Of a stretch of 64,000 nt of DNA, positions 37,498-45,750 are shown in pieces. Where the stretch lies: the NCBI RefSeq assembly GCF_900155915.1, contig NZ_FTPO01000002.1, positions 496,001 to 560,000 on the forward strand, in the 5' to 3' direction. The position numbers and the translations under genes were made by a program. Positions within the stretch are counted from its first letter, which is position 1. Every line of letters begins with the position of its first letter. The notes under the pieces were generated by a model, which was given only the letters and a program-made list of their open reading frames with translations, was not told where the DNA came from and did not search any database. The DNA is from Microbacterium sp. RU33B. Its GTDB lineage: Bacteria; Actinomycetota; Actinomycetes; Actinomycetales; Microbacteriaceae.

Positions 37498-37526
37498 TTG
37501 ATAACGATTCTCAGTAGCGTTATCAT
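37498..37526 (+). promoter_or_regulatory. Zur box overlapping leaderless znuA promoter
   Basis: TTGATA (37498-37503) and TATCAT (37521-37526) are 17 bases apart, an almost ideal promoter. The same bases hold a perfect inverted repeat TGATAACG-N11-CGTTATCA (37499-37525), and TGATAACGATTCTCA (37499-37513) resembles actinobacterial Zur boxes. The ATG of znuA begins six bases after the -10. A zinc-loaded Zur bound here would cover the whole promoter. Confidence 0.8.
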
Positions 37527-37532
37527 CGACTC

Positions 37533-38537
37533 ATGAGCACCCGCCGCACCGCCGTCCTCCTCGCGATGTCCGCCGTCTCCGCCCTGGCCCTGGCCGGCTG
37601 CGCCGGAGGCGCCGCCACGCCCGGTGCATCCGACGCCGGCGGATCGGGCGACGCGATCGCCGTCGTCACCTCGACCAACGTCTACGGACAGGTGGCGGAG
37701 GAGATCGGCGGAGACCTGGTGTCGGTCACGCCGATCATCACCTCGGCCTCCCAGGACCCGCACTCGTTCGAGGCCAGCGCGCAGGACCAGCTGCTCGTGT
37801 CGAAGGCCGAGCTGATCATCGGCAACGGCGGCGGATACGACTCCTTCCTCGACACCCTCATCGAGTCCACGGGCACGACCGCGCCGGTGATCTCCGCGGT
37901 CGAGTTCAACCACGACTGGCCCGGCGAAGACGGCGAGCACTCCGAGGACGAGCACACCGAGGAGGAGCACTCCGACGACGAGCACGGCGAGCACGAGCAC
38001 ACGCACATCGAGGGCTTCAACGAGCACGTCTGGTACGACCCCCACACGATGGAGCACGTGGCCGAGGCGATCGCCGAGGAGCTGTCGGCGCTGCGCCCCG
38101 ACGACGCGGCCACCTTCGAGGCGAACGCCGCGGAGTTCGTCGCGGGCATCGCAGGGCTGGAGGACTCGCTCGCCGCGATCGAGGCAGCACACGCCGGCGC
38201 CGAGGTGTTCGTCACCGAGCCCGTTCCGGTCTACCTGGTGATCGCCGCAGGGCTCGAGAACGTGACTCCGGATGCCTTCAGCGAGGCCGTCGAAGAGGGA
38301 CAGGACGTCCCGCCGGCCACGCTCCTCGAGGCGCTGAACCTGCTCGAGTCGGGCGACGTCCGGGTGGTCATCGCGAACGCCCAGACCGGCGGAGCCGAGA
38401 CCACCCAGGTGATCGATGCCGCGAAGTCCACGTCGATCCCCGTTCTGGAGTTCACCGAGACGCTTCCTTCGGGCCAGACTTACCTTTCGTGGATGACGGA
38501 CAACATCGCCCAGCTCGAGGAGGCGCTCGCCGAGTGA
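37533..38537 (+). CDS. znuA: Zinc ABC transporter substrate-binding lipoprotein
   Basis: 334 residues. Lipoprotein signal ending LALAGC; a cluster A-I solute-binding fold with metal-ligand histidines (DPHSF, and HVWYDPHTM) and a His/Asp/Glu-rich loop around 130-165 (multiple EHSEDEH/DEHGEHEH units), typical of zinc rather than manganese binders. Captures zinc outside the membrane and delivers it to ZnuB. Starts at the A of an ATG six bases behind a Zur-controlled -10; no ribosome site. Its stop overlaps znuC (GTGA). Confidence 0.95.
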   Translation: MSTRRTAVLLAMSAVSALALAGCAGGAATPGASDAGGSGDAIAVVTSTNVYGQVAEEIGGDLVSVTPIITSASQDPHSFEASAQDQLLVSKAELIIGNGGGYDSFLDTLIESTGTTAPVISAVEFNHDWPGEDGEHSEDEHTEEEHSDDEHGEHEHTHIEGFNEHVWYDPHTMEHVAEAIAEELSALRPDDAATFEANAAEFVAGIAGLEDSLAAIEAAHAGAEVFVTEPVPVYLVIAAGLENVTPDAFSEAVEEGQDVPPATLLEALNLLESGDVRVVIANAQTGGAETTQVIDAAKSTSIPVLEFTETLPSGQTYLSWMTDNIAQLEEALAE

Positions 38538-39370
38538 GTGCGAGCCCTCTCGAGATCCGCGGCGCGGGTCTGCGGCGCGACGGCCGCGAGCTGTGGAGCG
38601 GGCTCGACCTCACCGTCCGGCCCGGCGAGCTGATCACCGTCCTCGGACCCAGCGGATCCGGCAAGACCACCCTCCTGCGCGCGATCCTGGGGCTCGAGAA
38701 CCTCAGCGAAGGCAGCATCGTCGCCCTCGGAGAACCCGTGCGCGCGAAGGGCAACCGGCGCATCGGCTACATCCCGCAGGCGCGTCCGCTCGCGCGCGAC
38801 AGCGCACTGCGGGGGCGCGACCTCGTCGCCCTCGGCGTCGACGGACACCGCTTCGGCCTGCCCTTCCCGCGGCGCGGAGATCGGGCCCGCATCGACCGCC
38901 TGCTCGACGCCGTCGGCGCGAGCGCCTTCGCAGACCGCCCGGTGGGGGAGCTCTCGGGTGGCGAGCAGCAGCGTCTGCGCGCCGGACAGGCCCTGGCCGA
39001 CGATCCTCTCCTCCTGCTCTGCGACGAACCGCTCACGAGCCTCGACCTCGCGAACCAGCAGGACGTCATCGCCCTGATCGACCGGCACCGCCGGCAGCGG
39101 AGCGCGGCGGTGCTGCTCGTGACGCACGACATCAACCCCGTGCTGGAGCTGACCGACCGCATCCTGTACCTCGCGAACGGCCGGTTCACGCTCGGCACAC
39201 CCGACGAGGTGCTGACGAGCGAGACGCTCTCGGCGCTGTACGGCGCTCCGGTCTACGTGCTGCGCGCCGGCGGCCGCCTCGTCGTGGTCGGTGCGCCGGA
39301 TGTCGAGGAGTCGTCGCACCATCACGAGCACGACCACCACGACCACGACGGAGACGGGGCCCACGCATGA
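38534..39370 (+). CDS. znuC: Zinc ABC transporter ATP-binding protein
   Basis: 278 residues. Walker A GPSGSGKTT (38-46), Q-loop, signature LSGGEQQRLR, Walker B LLLLCDEP and H-loop THD are all intact. The C-terminus ends in a histidine/aspartate-rich tail (SSHHHEHDHHDHDGDG), unusual for an ATPase and probably zinc-binding. GTG start coupled to znuA; stop overlaps znuB (ATGA). Confidence 0.94.
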   Translation: MSASPLEIRGAGLRRDGRELWSGLDLTVRPGELITVLGPSGSGKTTLLRAILGLENLSEGSIVALGEPVRAKGNRRIGYIPQARPLARDSALRGRDLVALGVDGHRFGLPFPRRGDRARIDRLLDAVGASAFADRPVGELSGGEQQRLRAGQALADDPLLLLCDEPLTSLDLANQQDVIALIDRHRRQRSAAVLLVTHDINPVLELTDRILYLANGRFTLGTPDEVLTSETLSALYGAPVYVLRAGGRLVVVGAPDVEESSHHHEHDHHDHDGDGAHA

Positions 39371-40266
39371 ACTGGCCCGACCTCTGGGACGCGATGTTCG
39401 GCGGACTCGCCGACTACGGCGACATCCTCGCCCTCGTGTCGAACTCCGTCGTCGCGGGTGCCGTCCTCGGACTCGTCGGCGGCCTCATCGGCGTGTTCGT
39501 GCTGCAGCGCGACATGGCGTTCGCCGTGCACGGCATCAGCGAGCTCTCGTTCGCCGGAGCGGCGGCCGCCCTGCTCATCGGGGTCGACGTCGTGACGGGT
39601 TCCATCGTCGGGTCGCTCATCGCGGCGGCGATCATCGGCGTCCTCGGGGCGAAGGCCCGCGACCGCAACTCGATCATCGGCGTCCTGATGCCGTTCGGGC
39701 TGGGCCTGGGCATCCTGTTCCTGTCGCTCTACAGCGGCCGCAGCGCCAACCGCTTCAGCCTGCTCACGGGCCAGATCGTCTCGGTGCCCAACGCGCAGCT
39801 CGGCTGGCTCATCGCGATCAGCGCCGTCGTCCTCCTGGCGCTGCTGTACATCTGGCGTCCTCTCCGCTTCGACTCGCTCGACCCGCAGTCGGCGGCGGCC
39901 CGCGGTGTGCCCACGACCCTCGTGTCGCTCGCGTTCATGCTGCTGCTCGGACTCATCGTCGCCGTCAGCGTGCACATCATCGGCGCGCTGCTGGTCATGG
40001 CGCTCCTGGTGACGCCCGCGGCCGCCGCGATGCGCGTCGCGTCGGGTCCGCTCGCCGTACCGCTCCTGGCCGCCGGGTTCGGCTTCGTCTCCGCCGTGGG
40101 CGGCATCCTGCTCGCCGTCATGGGCACGCTTCCGGTGAGCCCGTACATCACGACGATCTCGTTCGCGATCTACGTCGTGTGCCGCGTCATCGGCGCGCGG
40201 CGCGGACGAGTCGAGCGCGCACGGCGTTCGCCCGGCACCCAGACTCCGCAGATGAGCCGCGGGTAG
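39367..40266 (+). CDS. znuB: Zinc ABC transporter permease
   Basis: 299 residues, about eight membrane helices of the ABC-3 family: AVLGLVGGLIGVFVLQRDMAF-type opening (LQRDMAFAVHGISE), and SVHIIGALLVMALLVTPAA near the C-terminus. Forms the membrane channel for ZnuC. Coupled to znuC by a 4-base overlap. The zur gene follows after 10 bases. Confidence 0.95.
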   Translation: MNWPDLWDAMFGGLADYGDILALVSNSVVAGAVLGLVGGLIGVFVLQRDMAFAVHGISELSFAGAAAALLIGVDVVTGSIVGSLIAAAIIGVLGAKARDRNSIIGVLMPFGLGLGILFLSLYSGRSANRFSLLTGQIVSVPNAQLGWLIAISAVVLLALLYIWRPLRFDSLDPQSAAARGVPTTLVSLAFMLLLGLIVAVSVHIIGALLVMALLVTPAAAAMRVASGPLAVPLLAAGFGFVSAVGGILLAVMGTLPVSPYITTISFAIYVVCRVIGARRGRVERARRSPGTQTPQMSRG

Positions 40267-40276
40267 ACTCGCGGCC

Positions 40277-40729
40277 ATGGTCGTCCAGCGCAACACGTGG
40301 CAGCGCGAGCGCGTGCGCGAAGCGCTCGCCGATGCGCGCGGCTTCGTCAGCGCGCAGTCGCTGCACGCCACGCTGCGCGACGAGAACACCGGGATCGGGC
40401 TCGCCACGGTGTACCGGGCGCTCGCCGGGCTCGCCTCGCAGGGCGATGCGGATTCGCTGCAGAGCCCCGACGGCGAGAGCCTCTACCGCGCCTGCGCGAC
40501 GCGCGGACACCACCACCATCTCATCTGCCGCTCGTGCGGCCTCGCGGTCGAGATCGCCGCGACCGACGTCGAGCAGTGGGCGAAGGCGACCGCCGCCCAG
40601 CACGGCTTCACGCAGGCCGAGCACGTCGTCGACATCTTCGGCCTCTGCGCGTCGTGCACCGCTGCGGCCGCCCGCACCGACGACGGCTCCCCCGTCGCGG
40701 CGCACGAGGGCGAGCGTGACGCGCGCTGA
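40277..40729 (+). CDS. zur: Fur-family zinc uptake regulator
   Basis: 150 residues. N-terminal winged helix (FVSAQSLHATLRDENTGIGLATVYRAL), the regulatory HHHHLICRSCG segment and a second CxxC (CASC) of the structural zinc site. Position in the znu locus supports Zur. TAGACT lies seven bases before the ATG, so besides read-through from znu it has its own, apparently leaderless, promoter with no Zur box of its own. Overlaps the next gene by 14 bases. Confidence 0.93.
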   Translation: MVVQRNTWQRERVREALADARGFVSAQSLHATLRDENTGIGLATVYRALAGLASQGDADSLQSPDGESLYRACATRGHHHHLICRSCGLAVEIAATDVEQWAKATAAQHGFTQAEHVVDIFGLCASCTAAAARTDDGSPVAAHEGERDAR

Positions 40730-41750
40730 TCCGCGGGCGCCACGGACGGCACGGCTCGAGCCGGCGCCTGCCACCAAGGCGCTCGTCGGCATCCTGCTGG
40801 GCCTCGCCGTCGTCGGCGCCCTCGTCGCGATCGACTTCCTCGCCCCGTCCCTGTTCTCCGCCTCCCTCCCCACACGCGCCGAAGACGCCCTGACCCTCGC
40901 GATCAGCGTGCTCATCGAGTCGCTGCCGTTCGTGACGCTGGGCGTGATCCTCTCGATCGTCGTGCAGGTCTGGATTCCGCCCGGGGTGCTGGAGAGGTGG
41001 ATGCCGCGTCGTGCGTGGGCCAGGCGCATGGTGCTCTCGCTGCTGGGCATGTTCATCCCCGTCTGCGAGTGCGGCAACGTGCCCTTCGCCCGTGGCCTGC
41101 TCATGCGCCGGTTCAGCGTCGCCGAGACGATGACGTTCCTCATCGCGGCGCCGATCGTGAACCCCATCGTGATCATCACGACCCACGCGGCGTTCGGCTT
41201 CAGCGACGGCATCCTGATCGCCCGCCTCCTCGGCGGGTACGCGATCGCGAACCTCATCGGCTGGCTGTACAGCCGGCACCCCGACCCCGACTCGCTCCTC
41301 ACCGATCGCTTCCGCGCGACGTGCGAGCTCGTCACGCACGAACCGGGAAACCGGGTGCAGCAGAGCATCGCGCAGCTCGTGATCGAGCTGCGCGCCGTGA
41401 TGCCGGCGCTCGTGATCGGCTCTGCCCTGGCCGGTGCCGTGCAGGTCATCGTGCCGCGGGAGGCGCTCCTGGCGATCGGATCGAACCCCGCCCTGTCGAT
41501 CGTCGCCATGATGGCGCTCGCGATGGTCGTGTCGATCTGCTCGAACGTCGACTCGTTCTTCGCGCTGTCGTTCGCCTCGACGTTCACGCCGGGGTCGATC
41601 GTCGCGTTCCTCCTCGTCGGGCCCCTCGTCGACGTGAAGATGCTCGCGCTGCTGCGCACGACCTTCACGACGCGGACGCTCGCGGGCCTCGTGGTCATCG
41701 TCGTGCTCGCCTCCTTCGCCATCGGAACGGTGGTGAACCTCCTTGCGTAA
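40716..41750 (+). CDS. UPF0718/DUF318 permease
   Basis: 344 residues, eight or more membrane helices. The family hallmark MFIPVCECGNVPFARGLL and the repeated IGSNPALSIVAMM...CSNVDSFFALSF are seen. Family members are thought to move metal ions or partner with TIGR03943 proteins, as here. GTG start within the end of zur; overlaps the next gene by 8 bases. Membership of the zinc operon suggests a role in zinc or co-regulated metal transport; inference. Confidence 0.87.
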   Translation: MTRADPRAPRTARLEPAPATKALVGILLGLAVVGALVAIDFLAPSLFSASLPTRAEDALTLAISVLIESLPFVTLGVILSIVVQVWIPPGVLERWMPRRAWARRMVLSLLGMFIPVCECGNVPFARGLLMRRFSVAETMTFLIAAPIVNPIVIITTHAAFGFSDGILIARLLGGYAIANLIGWLYSRHPDPDSLLTDRFRATCELVTHEPGNRVQQSIAQLVIELRAVMPALVIGSALAGAVQVIVPREALLAIGSNPALSIVAMMALAMVVSICSNVDSFFALSFASTFTPGSIVAFLLVGPLVDVKMLALLRTTFTTRTLAGLVVIVVLASFAIGTVVNLLA

Positions 41751-42567
41751 CCTCGACTCGATCGGCACGCGGTGGCTCGGCGTGGGGCTCGCCTCGATCC
41801 TCGCCGTCGTCACGCTCGGCCTGGCCCTCACGGGCCGGATCGGGCTGTACATCAACCCCGAGTCCACCTGGTTCGCGGTCGGGATGTCGGTGGTGGTGCT
41901 CGTCGGCGCCGTGCTGTCGTTCACGCTGCCGCTCGGTGCGGAGGCCGACCACGGGCACGATCACGGCGACGCCGACATCCACGACCATGCCGAAGCGCAC
42001 GCCGAGGCCGACGATGTCGATCCCGCCACCCTGGTGCGCTCGGGCGTCGGCACGACGCGGCACCCCGCCGCCGTCGCGGCCACGCTCGTCGGCGGGGTCG
42101 CGGCATCCGGCGTGGTGCTCCTGACGCTCGTGCTCCCGCCCGCCTCGCTCTCGGCCGAACTGGCGATGTCGCGCGACGTCGGCGCGCCGCCGCTGTTCGG
42201 GGGAGCGGACGTCGTGTCGCTCGCGACCACGGGTGACACGTCGTCGTTCGGGGTCGGGGAGTGGTCGACGGTGTTCGCGACGGCGACGAACCCGGATGCC
42301 TTCGACGGCGACCCCGTCACCCTGACTGGGTTCGTGACCACCGGCGACGACGGCGACTTCCGGCTGACGCGCCTCGTGATCACGCACTGCGTCATCGACG
42401 CCCAGCCCGCGAGCCTCCCCGTCGTGGCGGCGTCGAGCGGCACGCCCGCAACCGGCCAGTGGGTGACGGTGACGGGCACGGTGCGTTCGAGCTCCGACGG
42501 CCGCCTCACGGTCGACGCGGCGACCGTCGAGCAGATCGACGAGCCGCAGGACCCGTATGAGTACTGA
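41743..42567 (+). CDS. TIGR03943-family putative permease subunit
   Basis: 274 residues: two N-terminal membrane helices, a His/Asp-rich cytoplasmic or periplasmic loop at about 68-85 (DHGHDHGDADIHDHAEAH), a third helix, then a soluble beta-rich domain with the family segment ITHCVIDAQPASLPV. The TTG at 41743 is the only sensible start. Overlaps the permease upstream and the following gene, forming one chain with znuABC-zur. Possible metal-delivery partner of the permease. Confidence 0.83.
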   Translation: MRNLDSIGTRWLGVGLASILAVVTLGLALTGRIGLYINPESTWFAVGMSVVVLVGAVLSFTLPLGAEADHGHDHGDADIHDHAEAHAEADDVDPATLVRSGVGTTRHPAAVAATLVGGVAASGVVLLTLVLPPASLSAELAMSRDVGAPPLFGGADVVSLATTGDTSSFGVGEWSTVFATATNPDAFDGDPVTLTGFVTTGDDGDFRLTRLVITHCVIDAQPASLPVVAASSGTPATGQWVTVTGTVRSSSDGRLTVDAATVEQIDEPQDPYEY

Positions 42568-44113
42568 CTCGGGCAGGCCCCTGACGCGCCGCGAGGCGAG
42601 AGAGGCCGCCGAAGCCGACGCAGCCCTTCGACAGGCTCAGGGACCGGATGCCGGGACCACCGGCCCGGATGCCGGAGCCCCCGATCCGGATGCCGGATCG
42701 CCCCGTGCGGATGCCGAAGCGCCCGGCCCGGAGCCCCGGCGCACCGCCCTGGTCCGGCGCCGCGGACGCGCCTTCTTCTCGAGCTTCGTGGCCGTCGTGG
42801 CTGTCCTCGCGGTCCTCGGGTTCGCCGGCGCGGCGATCGGCACGGCACGCGGGCCCCACGTCACCGGGGTGCAGGTCGACCCGGCGGCGGCGGCCCAGGC
42901 ATCCGGATCCCGCCTCATCGTGACGACGTCGCAGTCGCTGCAGCCGGTCGAGGAGAGCCAGGTCACGATCGAGCCCGCCGTGCCGTTCGCCGTCGACACG
43001 TCGGGGCGCGCAGTGGGCGTGCGCTTCGGCCTCCCGCTGCGCGACGACACCGAGTACACGGTGAGCTTCACGGATGTCGAGGGACTCGGCGACGGCCCGA
43101 CCGCGGAGTTCACGCACACGTTCCGCACGCCGCCGGCCGAGGTCTACCTGCTCCAGCGCGGCGGCGGAACCGACACGATCTTCCGCACCGACCTCACCGG
43201 CGAGAACGCTGTGAAGGTGTTCGAGCATCCGCACATCGAGGACTTCCGCACGACGGCCGGGCACCTGATCGTCTCGGTGCGCACCGACGACACCGCCGAG
43301 CTGATCGCCACCGATCTGGACGGAGGCGGTGAGCGCACGCTGCCCCTCCCCGGCACCGGCGTCGTCGCCAATCTGCAGGCGGCCGACCGCGGGGAGCGCA
43401 TCGGATACACGTTCTCCGACCTGAACCCCGGCACCGAGGGGGCCCTGGAGAGCGTGCTGTTCACGACGTCGCTCGGCGACCCGGACGCCGAGCCGCAGAT
43501 GGTCGACATCGCCGGCGCCGATCCTCGCGTCGGCCAGTGGCGCTTCGTGCCCGACACCGACAGCATCCTGCTGCTGAACTTCGAAGGCTCCCTCCTGCTC
43601 ACCGACGCCACGGGATCGACCTCGACAGCGCTCGGCACGGCGATCGCGATCGACGGCGCCGCCGCGACGGAGGCCATCGTCGATCGTCTCGAGGCGGTCG
43701 AAGTGGTCGACCTGACCGACGGCACGAGTGCGCCGCTGGTCGCGGTGTCCGACGAGACGCTGCTCGGCGCCGTCCTGCCCGTCCCCGGCGGCGGCACGCT
43801 CCGCACGCTCTCCGACGTCGGGGCGGCCGGCCTTCCGATCGCGACCCGGATCGTCTTCGTGACCGATGAGGGCGAGGAGTCCCCGGTGCTGGAAGTGACC
43901 TCGTCGGATGCCGTCGTGCAGACGTGCGTGTCGCCGAGCGGTCGCTACGCGGCCGTGCTCGTCGCTCCGGATGCCGTGTCGAATCCCTACGATCTCTACG
44001 ATCTGCCGCTCCCCGAGAAGCTCCAGACCCATGTGGTCGAGATCGACGGCGGCGACGAGGTCGTCGTCATGGCCGGCGGCGCCATCTCGTGGTGCCGGGT
44101 GCCTCCGCAGTGA
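42557..44113 (+). CDS. Membrane-anchored propeller-like protein with repeat-coded N-terminus
   Basis: 518 residues. Cytoplasmic N-terminus with PDAG-type repeats (about 30-55), one membrane helix (72-95), then an extracytoplasmic beta-rich region with repeats resembling a TolB/WD-type propeller (RTDLTGENAVKVFEH, ATDLDGGGERTLPL, LTDATGSTSTAL). Function unknown. Codons 23-30 (ALRQAQGP) are encoded by a REP-like 24-mer, pointing to repeat insertion in frame. Overlaps the upstream gene by 11 bases and the glycosylase downstream (GTGA). Confidence 0.75.
   Translation: MSTDSGRPLTRREAREAAEADAALRQAQGPDAGTTGPDAGAPDPDAGSPRADAEAPGPEPRRTALVRRRGRAFFSSFVAVVAVLAVLGFAGAAIGTARGPHVTGVQVDPAAAAQASGSRLIVTTSQSLQPVEESQVTIEPAVPFAVDTSGRAVGVRFGLPLRDDTEYTVSFTDVEGLGDGPTAEFTHTFRTPPAEVYLLQRGGGTDTIFRTDLTGENAVKVFEHPHIEDFRTTAGHLIVSVRTDDTAELIATDLDGGGERTLPLPGTGVVANLQAADRGERIGYTFSDLNPGTEGALESVLFTTSLGDPDAEPQMVDIAGADPRVGQWRFVPDTDSILLLNFEGSLLLTDATGSTSTALGTAIAIDGAAATEAIVDRLEAVEVVDLTDGTSAPLVAVSDETLLGAVLPVPGGGTLRTLSDVGAAGLPIATRIVFVTDEGEESPVLEVTSSDAVVQTCVSPSGRYAAVLVAPDAVSNPYDLYDLPLPEKLQTHVVEIDGGDEVVVMAGGAISWCRVPPQ
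42624..42647. repeat. REP-like 24-mer inside coding sequence
   Basis: CCCTTCGACAGGCTCAGG followed by GACCGG is a sequence I recognise as recurring in many GC-rich genomes, usually between genes. Here it is read in frame as LRQAQGP within the unstructured N-terminus of the propeller-like protein, next to tandem GGATGCCGG-type repeats. Confidence 0.6.
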
Positions 44114-44796
44114 ATCCGGATGCCGCGCTGCGCCTCGCGCGCCGGCACGACCTCCTCGGGCTTCCGGTGGAGGTCGCCCCGCGTCTGCTCGGCGGCGTGC
44201 TCGAGACGCTGGTCGAAGGGGAGCGCGTGGCGGTGCGTCTGACGGAGGTCGAGGCCTATCACGGCCGGGGCACGGGCGACGTCGCGGATCCCGGCTCGCA
44301 CGCCCGCAGCGGGCCGACGGCGCGCAACGCCACGATGTGGGGCGAGCCCGGCCGCCTCTACGTGTACCTGAGCCACGGCATCCACTCGTGCGTCAACGTC
44401 GTCTGCGGTCCCGACGGCGTCGCGGGTGGAATCCTGCTGCGCGCCGGCGAGGTGATCGAGGGGGCGGATGCCGCGTTCCGCCGGCGCCCGGCCGCGCGCA
44501 GCGCGCGAGACCTCGCCCGGGGTCCCGGCCGGCTCGGCGACGCGGTCGGGCTCCGGCATCCGGTGCACGACGGCATCGACGCCGTCGCCGGAGAGCCGCA
44601 GGCGGGTGCCGTGGCCCGGCTGTGGCTGAGGGAGACTCCGCTCGACGGGATCGTCGCGGGGCCCCGGGTCGGCGTCGCGGGCATCGCGGGCACGGCGGCG
44701 TTCCCCTGGCGCTTCTCGATCCCGGGCGACCCCACGGTGTCGCCGTTCCGATGGGGCCGCGGGGCGCAGGCCGCGGCATCCCCCGTGCTAGACTGA
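44110..44796 (+). CDS. DNA-3-methyladenine glycosylase (AAG/MPG family)
   Basis: 228 residues. Removes alkylated purines from DNA. Seen: VRLTEVEAYHG with the catalytic Glu, ARNATMWGEPGRLYVYLSHG-type core (RNATMWG, YLSHGIHSCVNVV), GGILLRAGE and GPGRLGDAVG. GTG start overlaps the preceding stop. A TAGACT at 44789 within its last codons is the likely -10 for the rpmB operon. Why a repair enzyme is coupled to the zinc chain is unclear. Confidence 0.93.
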   Translation: MNPDAALRLARRHDLLGLPVEVAPRLLGGVLETLVEGERVAVRLTEVEAYHGRGTGDVADPGSHARSGPTARNATMWGEPGRLYVYLSHGIHSCVNVVCGPDGVAGGILLRAGEVIEGADAAFRRRPAARSARDLARGPGRLGDAVGLRHPVHDGIDAVAGEPQAGAVARLWLRETPLDGIVAGPRVGVAGIAGTAAFPWRFSIPGDPTVSPFRWGRGAQAAASPVLD

Positions 44797-44936
44797 CTCT
44801 TCGTCTGCGCGCACTCCCTGCACGCAGTTCGTATCCCACTCCCTCTCCGACCGGAAACGGTCCGCTGAGTCGTGGGGTGCAGACAAGGGATCTTGGGTGG
44901 GGCCGTCCGGCCTCACGGTACTAAGGAGACATCACT
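44789..44936 (+). promoter_or_regulatory. Promoter and long leader of the rpmB operon
   Basis: TAGACT (44789-44794) overlaps the glycosylase stop and would start an mRNA with a leader of about 135 bases, long for this genome. The leader holds an imperfect hairpin (44805-44813 with 44819-44827, 8 of 9 pairs) and a CCGACCGGAAACGGTCCG hairpin further on, before the AAGGAG ribosome site. No Zur-like box is present. Confidence 0.45.
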
Positions 44937-45173
44937 ATGGCAGCAGTGTGCCAGGTGACTGGAGCAATTCCCGGCTTCGGTCACAGCATCTCGCACTCGC
45001 ACCGCCGGACGAAGCGCCGCTTCGACCCGAACGTGCAGAAGAAGACCTACTTCGTTCCCTCGCTTGGTCGCAACATCAAGCTGAACGTGTCGGCTAAGGG
45101 CATCAAGGTCATCGACGCCCGTGGCATCGAGTCCGTCGTCCGCGACCTCCAGGCGAAGGGTGTGAAGCTCTGA
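44937..45173 (+). CDS. rpmB: Ribosomal protein L28 (zinc-free type)
   Basis: 78 residues: [20 protein letters not shown] opening and [24 protein letters not shown]-like strand ([15 protein letters not shown]). Lacks the two CxxC pairs of zinc-binding L28. Part of the large ribosomal subunit. Stop TGA shares its A with the L33 start (TGATG). Ribosome site AAGGAG. Confidence 0.97.
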   Translation: MAAVCQVTGAIPGFGHSISHSHRRTKRRFDPNVQKKTYFVPSLGRNIKLNVSAKGIKVIDARGIESVVRDLQAKGVKL

Positions 45174-45343
45174 TGGCCAAGAAGGCTCAGGACGTCCGTC
45201 CGATCATCAAGCTGCGTTCCACCGCCGGCACGGGGTACACCTACGTGACGCGCAAGAACCGCCGCAACAACCCCGACCGCATCGTGCTGAAGAAGTACGA
45301 CCCGGTCATCCGCAAGCACGTCGAATTCCGAGAGGAGCGCTGA
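45173..45343 (+). CDS. rpmG: Ribosomal protein L33 (zinc-free type)
   Basis: 56 residues: [20 protein letters not shown], then [23 protein letters not shown]. No CxxC pairs, so the zinc-independent form. One-base overlap with rpmB and 4 bases before rpsN. The standard L33 of a zinc-replete cell would carry four cysteines in many actinobacteria. Confidence 0.97.
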   Translation: MAKKAQDVRPIIKLRSTAGTGYTYVTRKNRRNNPDRIVLKKYDPVIRKHVEFREER

Positions 45344-45347
45344 TCCC

Positions 45348-45653
45348 ATGGCCAAGAAGAGCAAGATCGCGCGCAACGAGCAGCGTCAGGTGATCGTCGA
45401 TCGCTACGCCGCCAAGCGCCTTGAGCTGAAGAAGGCGCTCGTGTCGCCGGACTCCACCGACGAGCAGCGCGAAGCCGCCCGCATCGGCCTGCAGAAGCTT
45501 CCCAAGAACGCTTCGCCGGTGCGCGTGCGCAGCCGCGACGTCATCGACGGCCGCCCCCGCGGTGTCCTCACGAAGTTCGGCATCTCGCGTGTCCGCTTCC
45601 GTGACATGGCGCACCGTGGCGAGCTGCCCGGCGTGACCAAGTCGTCCTGGTAA
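45348..45653 (+). CDS. rpsN: Ribosomal protein S14 (zinc-free type)
   Basis: 101 residues, the long form without the CxxC...CxxC ribbon: [12 protein letters not shown] opening, [22 protein letters not shown] and the conserved [25 protein letters not shown] end. Third gene of L28-L33-S14; a strong terminator hairpin follows 15 bases after its stop. Confidence 0.97.
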   Translation: MAKKSKIARNEQRQVIVDRYAAKRLELKKALVSPDSTDEQREAARIGLQKLPKNASPVRVRSRDVIDGRPRGVLTKFGISRVRFRDMAHRGELPGVTKSSW

Positions 45654-45667
45654 GCACCACAGCACCC

Positions 45668-45706
45668 GAAGGCCCGCAGATCTCCGATCTGCGGGCCTTC
45701 TTCTTC
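45668..45706 (+). terminator. Terminator of the rpmB-rpmG-rpsN operon
   Basis: Perfect 15-bp stem (GAAGGCCCGCAGATC at 45668-45682 with 45686-45700), three-base loop, followed by TTCTTC. A classic intrinsic terminator for a high-GC genome. Confidence 0.9.
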
Positions 45707-45750
45707 GCCCGGATGCCGCGACCGCGGCAGTGCCCTGCGGGCCGTCGGAC

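Noticed and set aside
42506..44032. Antisense frame containing SLSKG- and similar peptides
   Set aside because: These peptides are reverse-strand readings of the REP-like 24-mer within the plus-strand gene.
44797..44936. Zur box or riboswitch in the rpmB leader
   Set aside because: No sequence resembling TGATAACG-type boxes and no recognised riboswitch core; only modest hairpins.
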